NCBI GenBank assembly: GCA_900547315.1
Contig: URGI01000001.1
Coordinates: 20,316-84,315 of the forward strand
Direction of reading: 5' to 3'
Length of the DNA stretch: 64,000 bases
Origin: an uncultured Eubacteriales bacterium
Lineage (GTDB): Bacteria; Bacillota; Clostridia; Oscillospirales; Oscillospiraceae
A program made the translations under genes and the position numbers. Shown piece by piece: positions 14,105 through 21,169 of this stretch (positions within the stretch are counted from its first letter, which is position 1; each line of letters begins with the position of its first letter). The notes beneath the pieces were generated by a model. It made no database searches. It worked only from the letters and a program-made list of their open reading frames with translations, and was not told the DNA's origin.

Positions 14105-14137
14105 AAAAGGTTCCTGACGCACTGTCGGGAACCTTTT
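14105..14137. terminator. Bidirectional terminator
   Basis: Stem of about 14 bp (14105-14118 with 14124-14137, one wobble) with GCACT loop. T runs lie on both strands, between fakA-like and the convergent cortex-hydrolase gene. Confidence 0.88.
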
Positions 14138-14140
14138 TTG

Positions 14141-14731
14141 TCACCAATATAATTCCGGATGCATGCTGGAGCAGAAGTATGTATAGCCAAGCTCGCTGTC
14201 GAAGTACGCGGAATAGACCCCGCCGCCCTGAACAAAGTTTGCCTGAAACACGACCCACGGCTCCATCAGGCGCTCGCCCTCGAGCAGCCGCCGCGCGGCG
14301 TTGACGCACTCCTCCGTCGGCATGAGCACGTACGCAAATTCAAAGGTATCGACCTCCTGATACTGCCCCGGCTCGTACACGACGTCATGGATGCTGTCCG
14401 GAAACTCCGGTGATGCGACGCGGTTGAGCACGACCTCGCCTACGCACATGCGCCAGTCGTCGCTGAGCTGCGGGCTGCCCGCCTCGGCGCAGATTATCTT
14501 CGCCAGCAGAAACAGCTCGTCAAAATCCAGCTTCGTCTCTCCGGTAAGCTCGATGTCGATCTGCTCGTTGCGGCATATCGCGGCGGCGCGTCCGGCCTCA
14601 ATGTCGCCGACCTCCGCCGCGTGCAGCATGATGGAGAGGTAGTCCACCTTCGGGTCGTAATCTGCGTGCCCGGGCGGACTGAGGGCGAGCATGAGCGCCA
14701 GTGCCAGCAGTGCTGAGATAAGCTTTTTCAT
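14141..14731 (-). CDS. SleB-type cell wall hydrolase (spore cortex-lytic family)
   Basis: 196-residue secreted protein: signal peptide (MKKLISALLALALMLALS) followed by a Hydrolase_2 (SleB/CwlJ catalytic) domain. That domain is recognised by LLAKIICAEAG with the catalytic Glu, GEVVLNRVASPEFPDSIHDV, and the aromatic C-terminal motif FQANFVQGGGVYS. It lacks the N-terminal peptidoglycan-binding domain of Bacillus SleB. AGGAGGAAACGAA precedes the ATG, deciding this start over an upstream in-frame one. It could act in germination or in sporulation. The ypeB gene, normally a partner of sleB, is 31 kb away. Confidence 0.85.
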   Translation of the reverse strand: MKKLISALLALALMLALSPPGHADYDPKVDYLSIMLHAAEVGDIEAGRAAAICRNEQIDIELTGETKLDFDELFLLAKIICAEAGSPQLSDDWRMCVGEVVLNRVASPEFPDSIHDVVYEPGQYQEVDTFEFAYVLMPTEECVNAARRLLEGERLMEPWVVFQANFVQGGGVYSAYFDSELGYTYFCSSMHPELYW

Positions 14732-14862
14732 TTCGTTTCCTCCTATACTGTGCGTACAGTATAGCGGCAGACAGCCGGGAAACTTGTCGCAACCGGACTT
14801 TACGGGAAATAAAAATTTTCCGGAGCGCGGCGGGAAAAGAAAAAGCCGCATAAAGTGTGAAA

Positions 14863-14903
14863 ATCCGCCTGATTTCGAGCTTTCAGCCCAAAATCAGGCG
14901 GAT
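14863..14903 (-). terminator. Terminator-like hairpin after VanZ-like gene
   Basis: Perfect 13-bp inverted repeat (14863-14875 with 14891-14903), loop 15 nt, 20 nt past the stop of the minus-strand VanZ-like gene. The following T run is short. Confidence 0.6.
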
Positions 14904-14922
14904 CGTATTCTCTACCCGCTTA

Positions 14923-16287
14923 TCAGAACGCGGGGAGGAGTATAGTTGCGACGCCGCCGTTTATGACGGCTTCGATGGAGTACATCGGCCGGTAGAAGTT
15001 CTTGGAGTCACCTGCGTAGACGATATTGACCGTGCGGCACTGCACCTCGTCTATCTCACTGGAGATCATTACGCCGCCAGTGCAGATGAATTCGCCGCGG
15101 CGTATGAGCCGGGCCACGCCGTCGGCGCTGAGGGTGTATTCCTCGCCGAGCGGGAGCATGGTGTACAGCTCATAATCGAGGTATTCGAGACGGCCGTCGT
15201 GTACACTGAAATTGACGCTGCCGTTATAGATCTCATCGCCGCTGTGCAGAAAATCGGCGGTGAGGCGGTATTCGTCGTCGTCGGCGATCTCGCGCGTGAG
15301 ACCGGCGGGCAGCGGGCGGCCGATGCTGTCAAGCAGCTTGTACACAAGCTCAAACGGATCGGAACCGCTGCTCTCGCCGCCGCTGTACAGCGTGAAGTTG
15401 AAGGTCGCGTCGTTATAGCACCACAGCAGCGCCTGCGCGTCGGTCGAGCGGTAGAGCAGCACGGAGTCGTACGCGCTCTTATAGCTGCGGTCGCGGGTGA
15501 AGCCGAGCGCGGAGAACACGTCGTCCGCGGCGGCGTCCGTGCTGCCGGACGGAGCGGCGAGCGAATAGAGCTCAAGCTTTGATGGCAACATGTCCGCAAT
15601 CATCGAGCAGTCCACGGCGGCGCGCTTCACTTCGTAGGGGCTGCCGGTCTCGCAGGGGAGGTAGCCGTATGGCCGTGCGGAATAGGAGATGAGCAGCGCC
15701 GCAGTCAGCGCCACGGGGACGGCGGTCTCGACGTAATGCCAGACGTTCCGCCTGCCGCCGCAGCGGGACGGGAATATCATCGCGCACAGCCCGCAGCCGA
15801 ACAGCGCGCCGAGCATGCCGAGGATCGGGCGGTCAATGTCGAACGCCCCGTAGCCGAAGAGCAGATGAAGCCCCTCGAGCGCCAGCGCGTATACAAGAGA
15901 GAAGAGCGGGATAAAATATTGCAGCGGCCTGCGGCGGATGACCAGCATCAGCAGGAAGCCGAAGGGCACGAACAGGCCGGAGGTCAGCACTATGAGCTGC
16001 GACAGGCTCACTCCGGTGTCGGCTACGGCGGAATAGATGCTGCGCAGGGGGTAGAGGTTCACGTCGTTCTCCCCGCTGTGTCCGGTCGTGAAGAGTATCG
16101 TGCTGAGAGATATCAGATACCACAGCGTCACGAACCACAGCGCCTGCCGCTTCGGGGAAACGCCGCTCCGCTTGCGCACGGCAAGGCAGGATATCAGAAA
16201 AATACCCGAACAGAGAACCAACGCCGAGAGGCAGAGACTCGCATATGTATATAGATATGTTCCGAAAGCAGACATAAGTTTCTCCAA
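14923..16287 (-). CDS. VanZ-like membrane protein with extra C-terminal extracytoplasmic domain
   Basis: 454 residues. The N-terminal ~180 residues form about five membrane segments with VanZ-family landmarks: a TILFT-type segment followed by NLYPLRSI, then VPFGFLLMLVIRRRP, then an ALEGLHLLFGYGAFDIDRPILGMLGALFG stretch (quoted in part). A further membrane segment near 200 leads into a ~240-residue predicted extracytoplasmic region of mixed beta character with no motif I recognise. VanZ relatives are linked to glycopeptide or lipoglycopeptide tolerance. The function of this two-part version is unknown. Confidence 0.78.
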   Translation of the reverse strand: MEKLMSAFGTYLYTYASLCLSALVLCSGIFLISCLAVRKRSGVSPKRQALWFVTLWYLISLSTILFTTGHSGENDVNLYPLRSIYSAVADTGVSLSQLIVLTSGLFVPFGFLLMLVIRRRPLQYFIPLFSLVYALALEGLHLLFGYGAFDIDRPILGMLGALFGCGLCAMIFPSRCGGRRNVWHYVETAVPVALTAALLISYSARPYGYLPCETGSPYEVKRAAVDCSMIADMLPSKLELYSLAAPSGSTDAAADDVFSALGFTRDRSYKSAYDSVLLYRSTDAQALLWCYNDATFNFTLYSGGESSGSDPFELVYKLLDSIGRPLPAGLTREIADDDEYRLTADFLHSGDEIYNGSVNFSVHDGRLEYLDYELYTMLPLGEEYTLSADGVARLIRRGEFICTGGVMISSEIDEVQCRTVNIVYAGDSKNFYRPMYSIEAVINGGVATILLPAF

Positions 16288-16312
16288 ATGCAGATGATGC
16301 CCTTGTTAACTG

Positions 16313-16342
16313 ATAATATTATTGTACACCACTTTTTATCAA
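16313..16342 (-). promoter_or_regulatory. Promoter for VanZ-like gene
   Basis: Minus strand: TTGATA (16342-16337), 18-nt spacer, TATTAT (16318-16313), about 25 nt before the start codon. Confidence 0.65.
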
Positions 16343-16537
16343 AATTGGTCGAATTTAAGCAATCTTTAGATTTGAAATGCAATTTTGGCGTAATGCACAA
16401 GTCAATGGCCGCGTATACTTATATATACGGAAAAGCTGTGGAATTGTTGCAGCATCCGGTCGAAAAAGCAAAATCAGCATTTTCGACAAAAATCAGCGCG
16501 CGATTTTGTGCATGGTATTGAGCGCCGCTCATGTGAT

Positions 16538-16576
16538 ATACCAAAACGGGATATAATTAATATACCAGTTTGGTAT
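16538..16576 (+). promoter_or_regulatory. Operator palindrome and -10 region of XRE gene
   Basis: Perfect palindrome ATACCA-GTT-TGGTAT at 16562-16576. A second ATACCA half-site at 16538-16543 faces an imperfect GGGATA (16548-16553), and a further TGGTAT sits at 16513-16518. A TATAAT (16552-16557) lies between the two sites. The arrangement suggests negative autoregulation by the 68-residue XRE protein (inference). Confidence 0.6.
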
Positions 16577-16598
16577 GCTCATGTCAAGAGGTGGGCAT

Positions 16599-16805
16599 AT
16601 GAGATTAAAGGCGCTGAGAGAAAAACGGGGGATATCCCAGCTGAAGCTTGCAATGGACCTGGGGCTGAATCAGAACAGCATAAGCAGGTACGAATCCGGC
16701 GCGAGGGAGGCGGATTACAAGACGCTGATCGCGCTGGCAGATTATTTTGACGTGTCGATAGACTATCTCCTTGAGCGGACGGACAAACCCAAAATGAACC
16801 GGTGA
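16599..16805 (+). CDS. Small XRE-family transcriptional regulator
   Basis: 68 residues, almost entirely one helix-turn-helix domain: MRLKALREKRGISQLKLAMD, then NQNSISRYESGAREADYKTLIALADYFDVSIDYLLERTD (quoted in parts). This is the classic SinR/Xre-type layout with the dimerising DYLL segment at the end. The start at 16599 is supported by AAGAGGTGGG 3-4 nt upstream. Palindromic half-sites upstream are probably its own operators. No target gene follows directly, so its regulon is unknown. Confidence 0.88.
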   Translation: MRLKALREKRGISQLKLAMDLGLNQNSISRYESGAREADYKTLIALADYFDVSIDYLLERTDKPKMNR

Positions 16806-16847
16806 GGGCTTTTCCGGACGGCAGAGAATTTTACTGAATAAAGGAAT

Positions 16848-16886
16848 TCGGACAAGTCCTCGGCGGCGCGCCGTGGGCTTGTCCGA
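16848..16886. repeat. Hairpin between XRE genes
   Basis: TCGGACAAG (16848-16856) pairs with CTTGTCCGA (16878-16886) around a GC-rich loop. There is no T tract, so it is a weak terminator at best for the preceding small regulator gene. Confidence 0.45.
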
Positions 16887-16968
16887 TTAAGCAAGCAGAG
16901 CAAAAAAGTGTTGCGGGTTGAGGATGTGTAGAGTTTGTATAATATAGCTTTTTCGCCCATATCGCTTT

Positions 16969-16995
16969 AACAGCATTATCCATTATAATGCTGTT
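16969..16995 (+). promoter_or_regulatory. 11-bp inverted repeat with embedded TATAAT (possible operator)
   Basis: AACAGCATTAT (16969-16979) and its exact reverse complement ATAATGCTGTT (16985-16995), loop 5 nt. TATAAT (16984-16989) sits in the right arm, 58 nt before the second XRE gene. Repressor binding here would occlude the -10 box (inference). No good -35 is visible. Confidence 0.5.
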
Positions 16996-17052
16996 GGATG
17001 GTTCATGTCAACAACTTCATTACATAAACTAATGCAGAGAGGTGGAGTTGAC

Positions 17053-17394
17053 ATGCCGGAAAAGAAAGATCTGAATGTATTGATAGGGACGAATATCCGT
17101 CAGGCGCGGGAGGCCGCGGGCTTTACGCAGGAAAAGTTTTCGGAGATGATAGGCATCGGCCCGAAGAGCCTGTCGGCGATAGAGCGCGGCACGGTCGGCA
17201 TATCGCTTGCGGCGCTGAAGCGGGTGTGCTCGACGCTGTCAGTATCTAGCGACTCGATAATTTTCGGGCACACCGAGGAGAACGACGTCTCGGCGCTGAC
17301 GGCGCGGCTGGCGCTGCTGACCGAGGAGGAGTTCAGGCTATGCAGCGAGATAATCTGCAAGCTGCTTGAGGCGCTACAGCACGGAAAAGGCTGA
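17053..17394 (+). CDS. XRE-family transcriptional regulator
   Basis: 113 residues. The N-terminal helix-turn-helix (LIGTNIRQAREAAGFTQEKF, SEMIGIGPKSLSAIERG, VGISLAALKRVCSTLSVSSD) resembles SinR-type regulators. A ~40-residue C-terminal helical region (LTARLALLTEEEFRLCSEII) may dimerise. The ATG at 17053 has GAGAGGTGGAG about 6 nt upstream, so it is chosen over an upstream in-frame start. It ends at a strong terminator shared with the convergent M20 gene. Target unknown; the inverted repeat upstream suggests autoregulation. Confidence 0.87.
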   Translation: MPEKKDLNVLIGTNIRQAREAAGFTQEKFSEMIGIGPKSLSAIERGTVGISLAALKRVCSTLSVSSDSIIFGHTEENDVSALTARLALLTEEEFRLCSEIICKLLEALQHGKG

Positions 17395-17435
17395 AAAAAC
17401 ACCGGCGTGTTGAAAAGCAACACGCCGGTGTTTTT
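17395..17435. terminator. Strong bidirectional terminator
   Basis: 17-bp stem (17395-17411 with 17419-17435) with A/T runs on both sides, serving the XRE gene (+) and the amidohydrolase gene (-). Confidence 0.93.
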
Positions 17436-17438
17436 AAG

Positions 17439-18611
17439 TTATAAATTGTCCTGCGCCGAAAATACCGACTGCGCGAGCAACGCCGCGCCGCATACCGGCG
17501 TGTCATGCGCGGCATGGAACATCGGGTTGTGCCATAGGTAGGGCTTCTCTCCGGGGACGCCGGAGCCGAGAAAATAGAAGAAGGAGGGGACGCCCTCGCT
17601 CAGCAGCGAGAAATCCTCCGACGCCATGTTCACGGAGGGAACCTTTACGTTTTCCACCCCGAATACCGCGGCGCCCGCGTCCGACGCGGCCTTCAGCAGC
17701 GACTCGCTGTTGAAAACTCCGCGCGTGATCGGTATCAGCTCAAGCTCACAGGCGCAGCCGAATTCCTCCGCGGTGCCGTGCGCCATAAGCTCAACACGCT
17801 TGAGGATGCGCTCGCGCACGTCCTCTTCAAGACTGCGGATGTTGCCGGTTATCTCGGCGTCGTCGATCGTGGTGGTGAACGGCGTACCGGACTGGATGGA
17901 GCACACGGTCAGCACGGCGGACTCAAGTGGGCCGACATTGCGGCTTATGATAGTCTCAAGCGACATGACGAGGCTGGCGATGGCCACCGTCGGGTCGACA
18001 TTTTTCTGCGGCGTGCTCGTATGGCCGCTTTTGCCGATGAACTTAATGCGGAAGCCATCTTTGAACGACATGAGCGGCCCGGCCTTGACGCCGACGGTGC
18101 CGACAGGCAGCTCCGGCAGATTGTGCAGCCCGAAAACGGCGCTGGGCTTGTACTGCGAAAAGACGTTGTGCTCAAGCATGTACTTTGCGCCCTTGAGCTT
18201 TTCCTCCGCCGGCTGGAACACAAAGAGCACGTTCGCGCGAAGCTCGTCCCGGTGCGCGCTCAGCAGCATCGCCGCGCCGAGCAGCCCCGCCGTATGGGTG
18301 TCGTGCCCGCAGCCGTGCATGACTCCGGGCGTGAGGGATTTGTCCGGCCGGTCATATTCCTCGTGCTGCACGATAGCGTCGATGTCCGCGCGCAGCGCGA
18401 TGGTCGCGTCCCCGCGGCCGCGGAGCAGCCCCACGACGCCGGTCTCAAGACCAAGGTCAAGTATCTCAATGCCGAGCTTCTCAAGCTGGGCGCGGATGAT
18501 GGCGCTGGTGCGCTTTTCCTCAAAGCTCAGCTCAGGATGGGCGTGAAGGTCGGCAGTAATCGAATAAATCTGTTCGGAATAGTGTTTTTTTGCCTCTTCA
18601 AGAAGGTTCAA
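17439..18611 (-). CDS. M20 family amidohydrolase (hippurate hydrolase/aminoacylase-like)
   Basis: Zinc- or manganese-dependent amidase of the M20D group, which removes N-acyl groups from amino acids or cleaves similar amides. Metal-site motifs are present: LHAHPELSF at the N-terminus, HGCGHDTHTAGLLGAA, VFQPAEE, GLHNLP, and the C-terminal MASEDFSLL with a following His in HAAHDTPV. The dimerisation domain is inserted after SGHTSTPQKN. The start codon is TTG at 18611, preceded by AAGGAGTGA at 7 nt. 390 residues, typical. Its substrate cannot be told from sequence. It is divergent from the LacI regulator, so a link to the catabolic cluster is possible. Confidence 0.9.
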   Translation of the reverse strand: MNLLEEAKKHYSEQIYSITADLHAHPELSFEEKRTSAIIRAQLEKLGIEILDLGLETGVVGLLRGRGDATIALRADIDAIVQHEEYDRPDKSLTPGVMHGCGHDTHTAGLLGAAMLLSAHRDELRANVLFVFQPAEEKLKGAKYMLEHNVFSQYKPSAVFGLHNLPELPVGTVGVKAGPLMSFKDGFRIKFIGKSGHTSTPQKNVDPTVAIASLVMSLETIISRNVGPLESAVLTVCSIQSGTPFTTTIDDAEITGNIRSLEEDVRERILKRVELMAHGTAEEFGCACELELIPITRGVFNSESLLKAASDAGAAVFGVENVKVPSVNMASEDFSLLSEGVPSFFYFLGSGVPGEKPYLWHNPMFHAAHDTPVCGAALLAQSVFSAQDNL

Positions 18612-18642
18612 AAGTCGTCACTCCTTTCCCCACAACTCTTTA

Positions 18643-18671
18643 AGTATAAAATTTGCCGTCGGAAAACACAA
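18643..18671 (-). promoter_or_regulatory. Promoter for M20 amidohydrolase
   Basis: Minus strand: TTGTGT (18671-18666), 17-nt spacer, TATACT (18648-18643), 30 nt before the TTG start. Confidence 0.78.
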
Positions 18672-18733
18672 GAGAAAAAATAAAAATCGCGAAATGACCA
18701 AAAATCTATCGAAAATTCTGTACATAGTGTCAA

Positions 18734-18762
18734 TTGCAAATAGACAAAAACATGTTTATTAT
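18734..18762 (+). promoter_or_regulatory. Promoter for LacI-family regulator
   Basis: TTGCAA (18734-18739), 17-nt spacer, TATTAT (18757-18762). The operator at 18788-18801 lies about 20 nt downstream of the expected transcription start, fitting autorepression. Confidence 0.7.
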
Positions 18763-18787
18763 ATATCTTGAAAAAAGTCATAGGGAA

Positions 18788-18801
18788 GTTAAACGATTAT
18801 C
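18788..18801 (+). promoter_or_regulatory. LacI-type operator, copy 1
   Basis: GTTAAACGATTATC: a near-palindrome with the central CG typical of LacI-family operators. It differs at one base from the two copies downstream of the regulator gene, and lies between the regulator's promoter and start codon. Confidence 0.7.
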
Positions 18802-18837
18802 CGGGAGCAAACATCCCGAAAAACGCAGTAAACGCAG

Positions 18838-19893
18838 ATGAATGGTAGAAAAGTAAGCTATGCGACAATAAAAGATGTTGCAGAGCTGGCCGAAACGTCT
18901 GTGGCGACCGTATCGTATATTCTCAGCGGAAAGTCCGAAAAGAGCTTCCGACAGGATACGGTGGACAGAGTTATGGCGGCTGTCGAGGAGCTGAATTACA
19001 GCAAGAACGCAATCGCCTCCGGACTGCGCGGCAATAAGCGCGGCATGATCTACATCATTATCCCTCAGTTTTCAAACATATACTACACGCGAGTGTGCGA
19101 AGCGATAGAAAATGTTCTGTTTGAAAACGGACTTGTCCCCGTGATATGCGACACGAGAGAAGACCCGGAGCGTGAAAAGCGCCTGCTTGAGCTTGCGATA
19201 AGCCAGCGCTGCGACGGGATAGTGCTTGGGCCTACGATCAGAGGCTGGGAGAATACGGCGGCGGTCAGAAGCCTGAATATCCCGCTTGTCGTGGTCGGGC
19301 GCGAGCTTGGCTCGCCCAATGACCAGAAGTCCTACTATTATGTAGGGGACGACAGCTATCAGGCCGGCTACCTTGCCGGAAGCGTCCTCGCAAAGGGCGG
19401 ACATGAATCCATCGGAGTTATCGACTGGGGAAGCCAGATCGGCTCGGCAATTGACCGAAGCAACGGCTTCACGGCGGCGATAAAAAAGCATTGCCCCGGT
19501 GTGAAGCTCATGCATGCGTCAAGCATGATCGTTGATGTAGATACCGGATACCAGCTTACGAAGAGCATATTTGGCGATAAAATGCCCAATGCACTCTTTT
19601 ACAGCTACCATGTACTGGCGCAGGGAGGCATAACCTACCTTCACGAGCATGGCCTGCGCATCCCTGAGGATGTGACGATCTCGATGGTCGGCACACCGTC
19701 GTGGGCGAAGCTGCTGGAATCGCCGTGCACGATGGTAAATCAAAATGAAGATTGGGTTGGATCAACGGCGGCGAAGATAATGCTCCGTCTTATAGACGGA
19801 GATACGTCGAGCCTGCTCATGTCGGAATACCGGCATGTGTGCCGCTGCCAGCTCGTTGAACACAGCGGCTTCAGAAAAGCCGCGTCAAATTAG
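18838..19893 (+). CDS. LacI/GalR-family transcriptional regulator
   Basis: 351 residues. The N-terminal LacI helix-turn-helix (YATIKDVAELAETSVATVSY, ILSGKSEKSF) with hinge (AIASGLRGNKRGMI) is followed by a periplasmic-binding-protein-like effector domain (IYIIIPQFSNIYYTRV, GIVLGPTIRGW). The effector is unknown; its position suggests an intermediate of the following catabolic pathway. No convincing RBS precedes the ATG. Three matching operator sequences flank the gene, supporting both autoregulation and control of the downstream operon (inference). Confidence 0.92.
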   Translation: MNGRKVSYATIKDVAELAETSVATVSYILSGKSEKSFRQDTVDRVMAAVEELNYSKNAIASGLRGNKRGMIYIIIPQFSNIYYTRVCEAIENVLFENGLVPVICDTREDPEREKRLLELAISQRCDGIVLGPTIRGWENTAAVRSLNIPLVVVGRELGSPNDQKSYYYVGDDSYQAGYLAGSVLAKGGHESIGVIDWGSQIGSAIDRSNGFTAAIKKHCPGVKLMHASSMIVDVDTGYQLTKSIFGDKMPNALFYSYHVLAQGGITYLHEHGLRIPEDVTISMVGTPSWAKLLESPCTMVNQNEDWVGSTAAKIMLRLIDGDTSSLLMSEYRHVCRCQLVEHSGFRKAASN

Positions 19894-19931
19894 CAACGTT
19901 TACCGAAACAAGCCATTTTGGTAAACGTTGC
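19893..19931. repeat. 12-bp perfect inverted repeat at end of lacI-type gene
   Basis: GCAACGTTTACC (19893-19904) and GGTAAACGTTGC (19920-19931), beginning in the stop codon. There is no T tract. Each arm also holds an AACGTT core resembling a LacI-family operator, so it may be a weak terminator, an operator pair, or both. Confidence 0.55.
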
Positions 19932-19943
19932 AAAATAGGACAG

Positions 19944-19957
19944 GTTAAACGATTAAC
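19944..19957 (+). promoter_or_regulatory. LacI-type operator, copy 2
   Basis: GTTAAACGATTAAC, flanked by an extra G/C pair that extends the symmetry to 16 bp. It lies 240 nt upstream of the carbamate kinase gene. Confidence 0.75.
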
Positions 19958-20079
19958 CTAGATTTAGTTAACTACTTCACCGGAAAGAACCGGTTTGTGC
20001 AATCTGAAAAAAGACCGTAGGGGAGAAAAGCCCCGGAAAAAGACATGATTTCTGAAAATTGTGTCTTAACTTTAGCAAA

Positions 20080-20093
20080 GTTAAACGATTAAC
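20080..20093 (+). promoter_or_regulatory. LacI-type operator, copy 3
   Basis: GTTAAACGATTAAC, identical to copy 2, 104 nt before the carbamate kinase start codon. Confidence 0.75.
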
Positions 20094-20196
20094 TATTTTT
20101 CACTCATTTCACCTTTTGTTTAACCTGCACAGAAAAGTCAGCAAATTCAATTTATATATATCATGTTTGCTCAAAAAATGGAAGGACGGTAAGATT

Positions 20197-21135
20197 ATGA
20201 AAAAAGTTGTTATTGCTCTCGGTGGAAACGCTCTTCAGGCAAGAGGCGAGGCCGCGACCAGCGAAAACCAGCTTAAGAACGTCATGGTGACCGCAGAGCA
20301 CATCGCCAAGATAATCGGCGAGGGCTACAAGGTCATCGTCAGCCACGGCAACGGCCCCCAGGTCGGCAGAATCCTGCTCCAGAACGAGGCCGGCAAGAGC
20401 GTGACTCCTCCGATGCCGATGGATGTCTGCGGCGCAATGACTCAGGGCATGATCGGATATCACATCCAGCAGGGTCTCTCTCAGGTTCTCCGCGAGAACG
20501 GCATTGACAAGCCCGTCTGCACCCTCGTGACTCAGGTCGAGGTCGACAGCGCTGACCCCGCATTCCAGAATCCCACCAAGCCTGTCGGCGCTTTCTACAC
20601 CGAGGAAGAGGCCATGCAGATACAGGCCGAGAAGGGCTACGCGATGAAGAAGGACGCGAACCGCGGCTACCGCAGAGTCGTTCCCTCCCCCAAGCCCCAG
20701 AAGATCATCGAGATCGACACCATAAAGACCCTCGTCGACGGCGATACCGTTGTTGTCGCAGCAGGCGGCGGCGGAATCCCCGTGTGCAAGAAGGACGGCA
20801 AGTACGTCGGTATCGAGGCTGTTATAGACAAGGACTTCGCCTCCGAGGTTCTCGCAGAGCAGCTTGACGCGGACATCCTGATGATCCTCACTGAGGTCGA
20901 GAACGTCTGCCTCAACTTCGGCAAGCCCGACGAGAAGGTTCTGCGTGAAGTCACTGCAGATGAGATGGACAAGTACGCGGCAGAAGGCCACTTCGCTCCC
21001 GGCAGCATGCTCCCGAAGGTTCAGGCCGTCAGCAAGTTCGTACACTCCAAGCCCGGCAGAGTCGCAGTCATCACCTCTCTGGAGAACGCCGTCAACGGCA
21101 TCACCGGTGTAAAGGGAACCATCATCAAAGGCTAA
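20197..21135 (+). CDS. arcC: Carbamate kinase
   Basis: Transfers phosphate from carbamoyl phosphate to ADP, yielding ATP, CO2 and ammonia. The 312-residue protein has the amino-acid-kinase signatures: KKVVIALGGNALQARGE at the N-terminus, IVSHGNGPQVGRIL, VVAAGGGGIPV and GSMLPKVQAVSKF. It is first in the catabolic gene run. Together with the carbamoyltransferase seven genes downstream it can conserve energy from an N-carbamoyl intermediate. No arginine deiminase or ornithine carbamoyltransferase is nearby, so this is not an ADI operon. GGAAGGACGG supplies the RBS. Confidence 0.95.
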   Translation: MKKVVIALGGNALQARGEAATSENQLKNVMVTAEHIAKIIGEGYKVIVSHGNGPQVGRILLQNEAGKSVTPPMPMDVCGAMTQGMIGYHIQQGLSQVLRENGIDKPVCTLVTQVEVDSADPAFQNPTKPVGAFYTEEEAMQIQAEKGYAMKKDANRGYRRVVPSPKPQKIIEIDTIKTLVDGDTVVVAAGGGGIPVCKKDGKYVGIEAVIDKDFASEVLAEQLDADILMILTEVENVCLNFGKPDEKVLREVTADEMDKYAAEGHFAPGSMLPKVQAVSKFVHSKPGRVAVITSLENAVNGITGVKGTIIKG

Positions 21136-21169
21136 GCGTCATTCATTATATTAATTAGGAGTTATAAAA

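Larger units (their letters stand above)
16288..16598. other. Intergenic region of 311 bp
   Basis: AT-rich relative to the surroundings. It holds the VanZ-like gene promoter at the left and the palindromic operators of the XRE gene at the right. The middle (about 16345-16510) shows no credible gene; I see only an imperfect CGTATA/TATACG repeat near 16414-16432. Confidence 0.6.
19894..20196 (+). other. Regulatory region of the catabolic operon (303 bp, no gene)
   Basis: Contains the inverted repeat at the lacI-type stop, operator copies 2 and 3 spaced 136 bp apart, an AGTTAACT palindrome near 19967, and an AT-rich TTTATATATATC stretch at 20151-20162 just before the first gene. I cannot place a convincing -35/-10 pair, so the operon promoter is not assigned. 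Confidence 0.6.

Noticed and set aside
19994..20060. Consensus promoter for the catabolic operon
   Set aside because: Several TTGNNN boxes exist (for example TTGCAA at 19928 and TTGTGT at 20060), but no -10 box with more than three matches lies at 16-18 nt, so none is called.
20161..21045. Long minus-strand frame antisense to carbamate kinase
   Set aside because: No RBS, no recognisable motif, Leu/Val/Asp/Ala-rich shadow composition; the plus strand holds the intact kinase.
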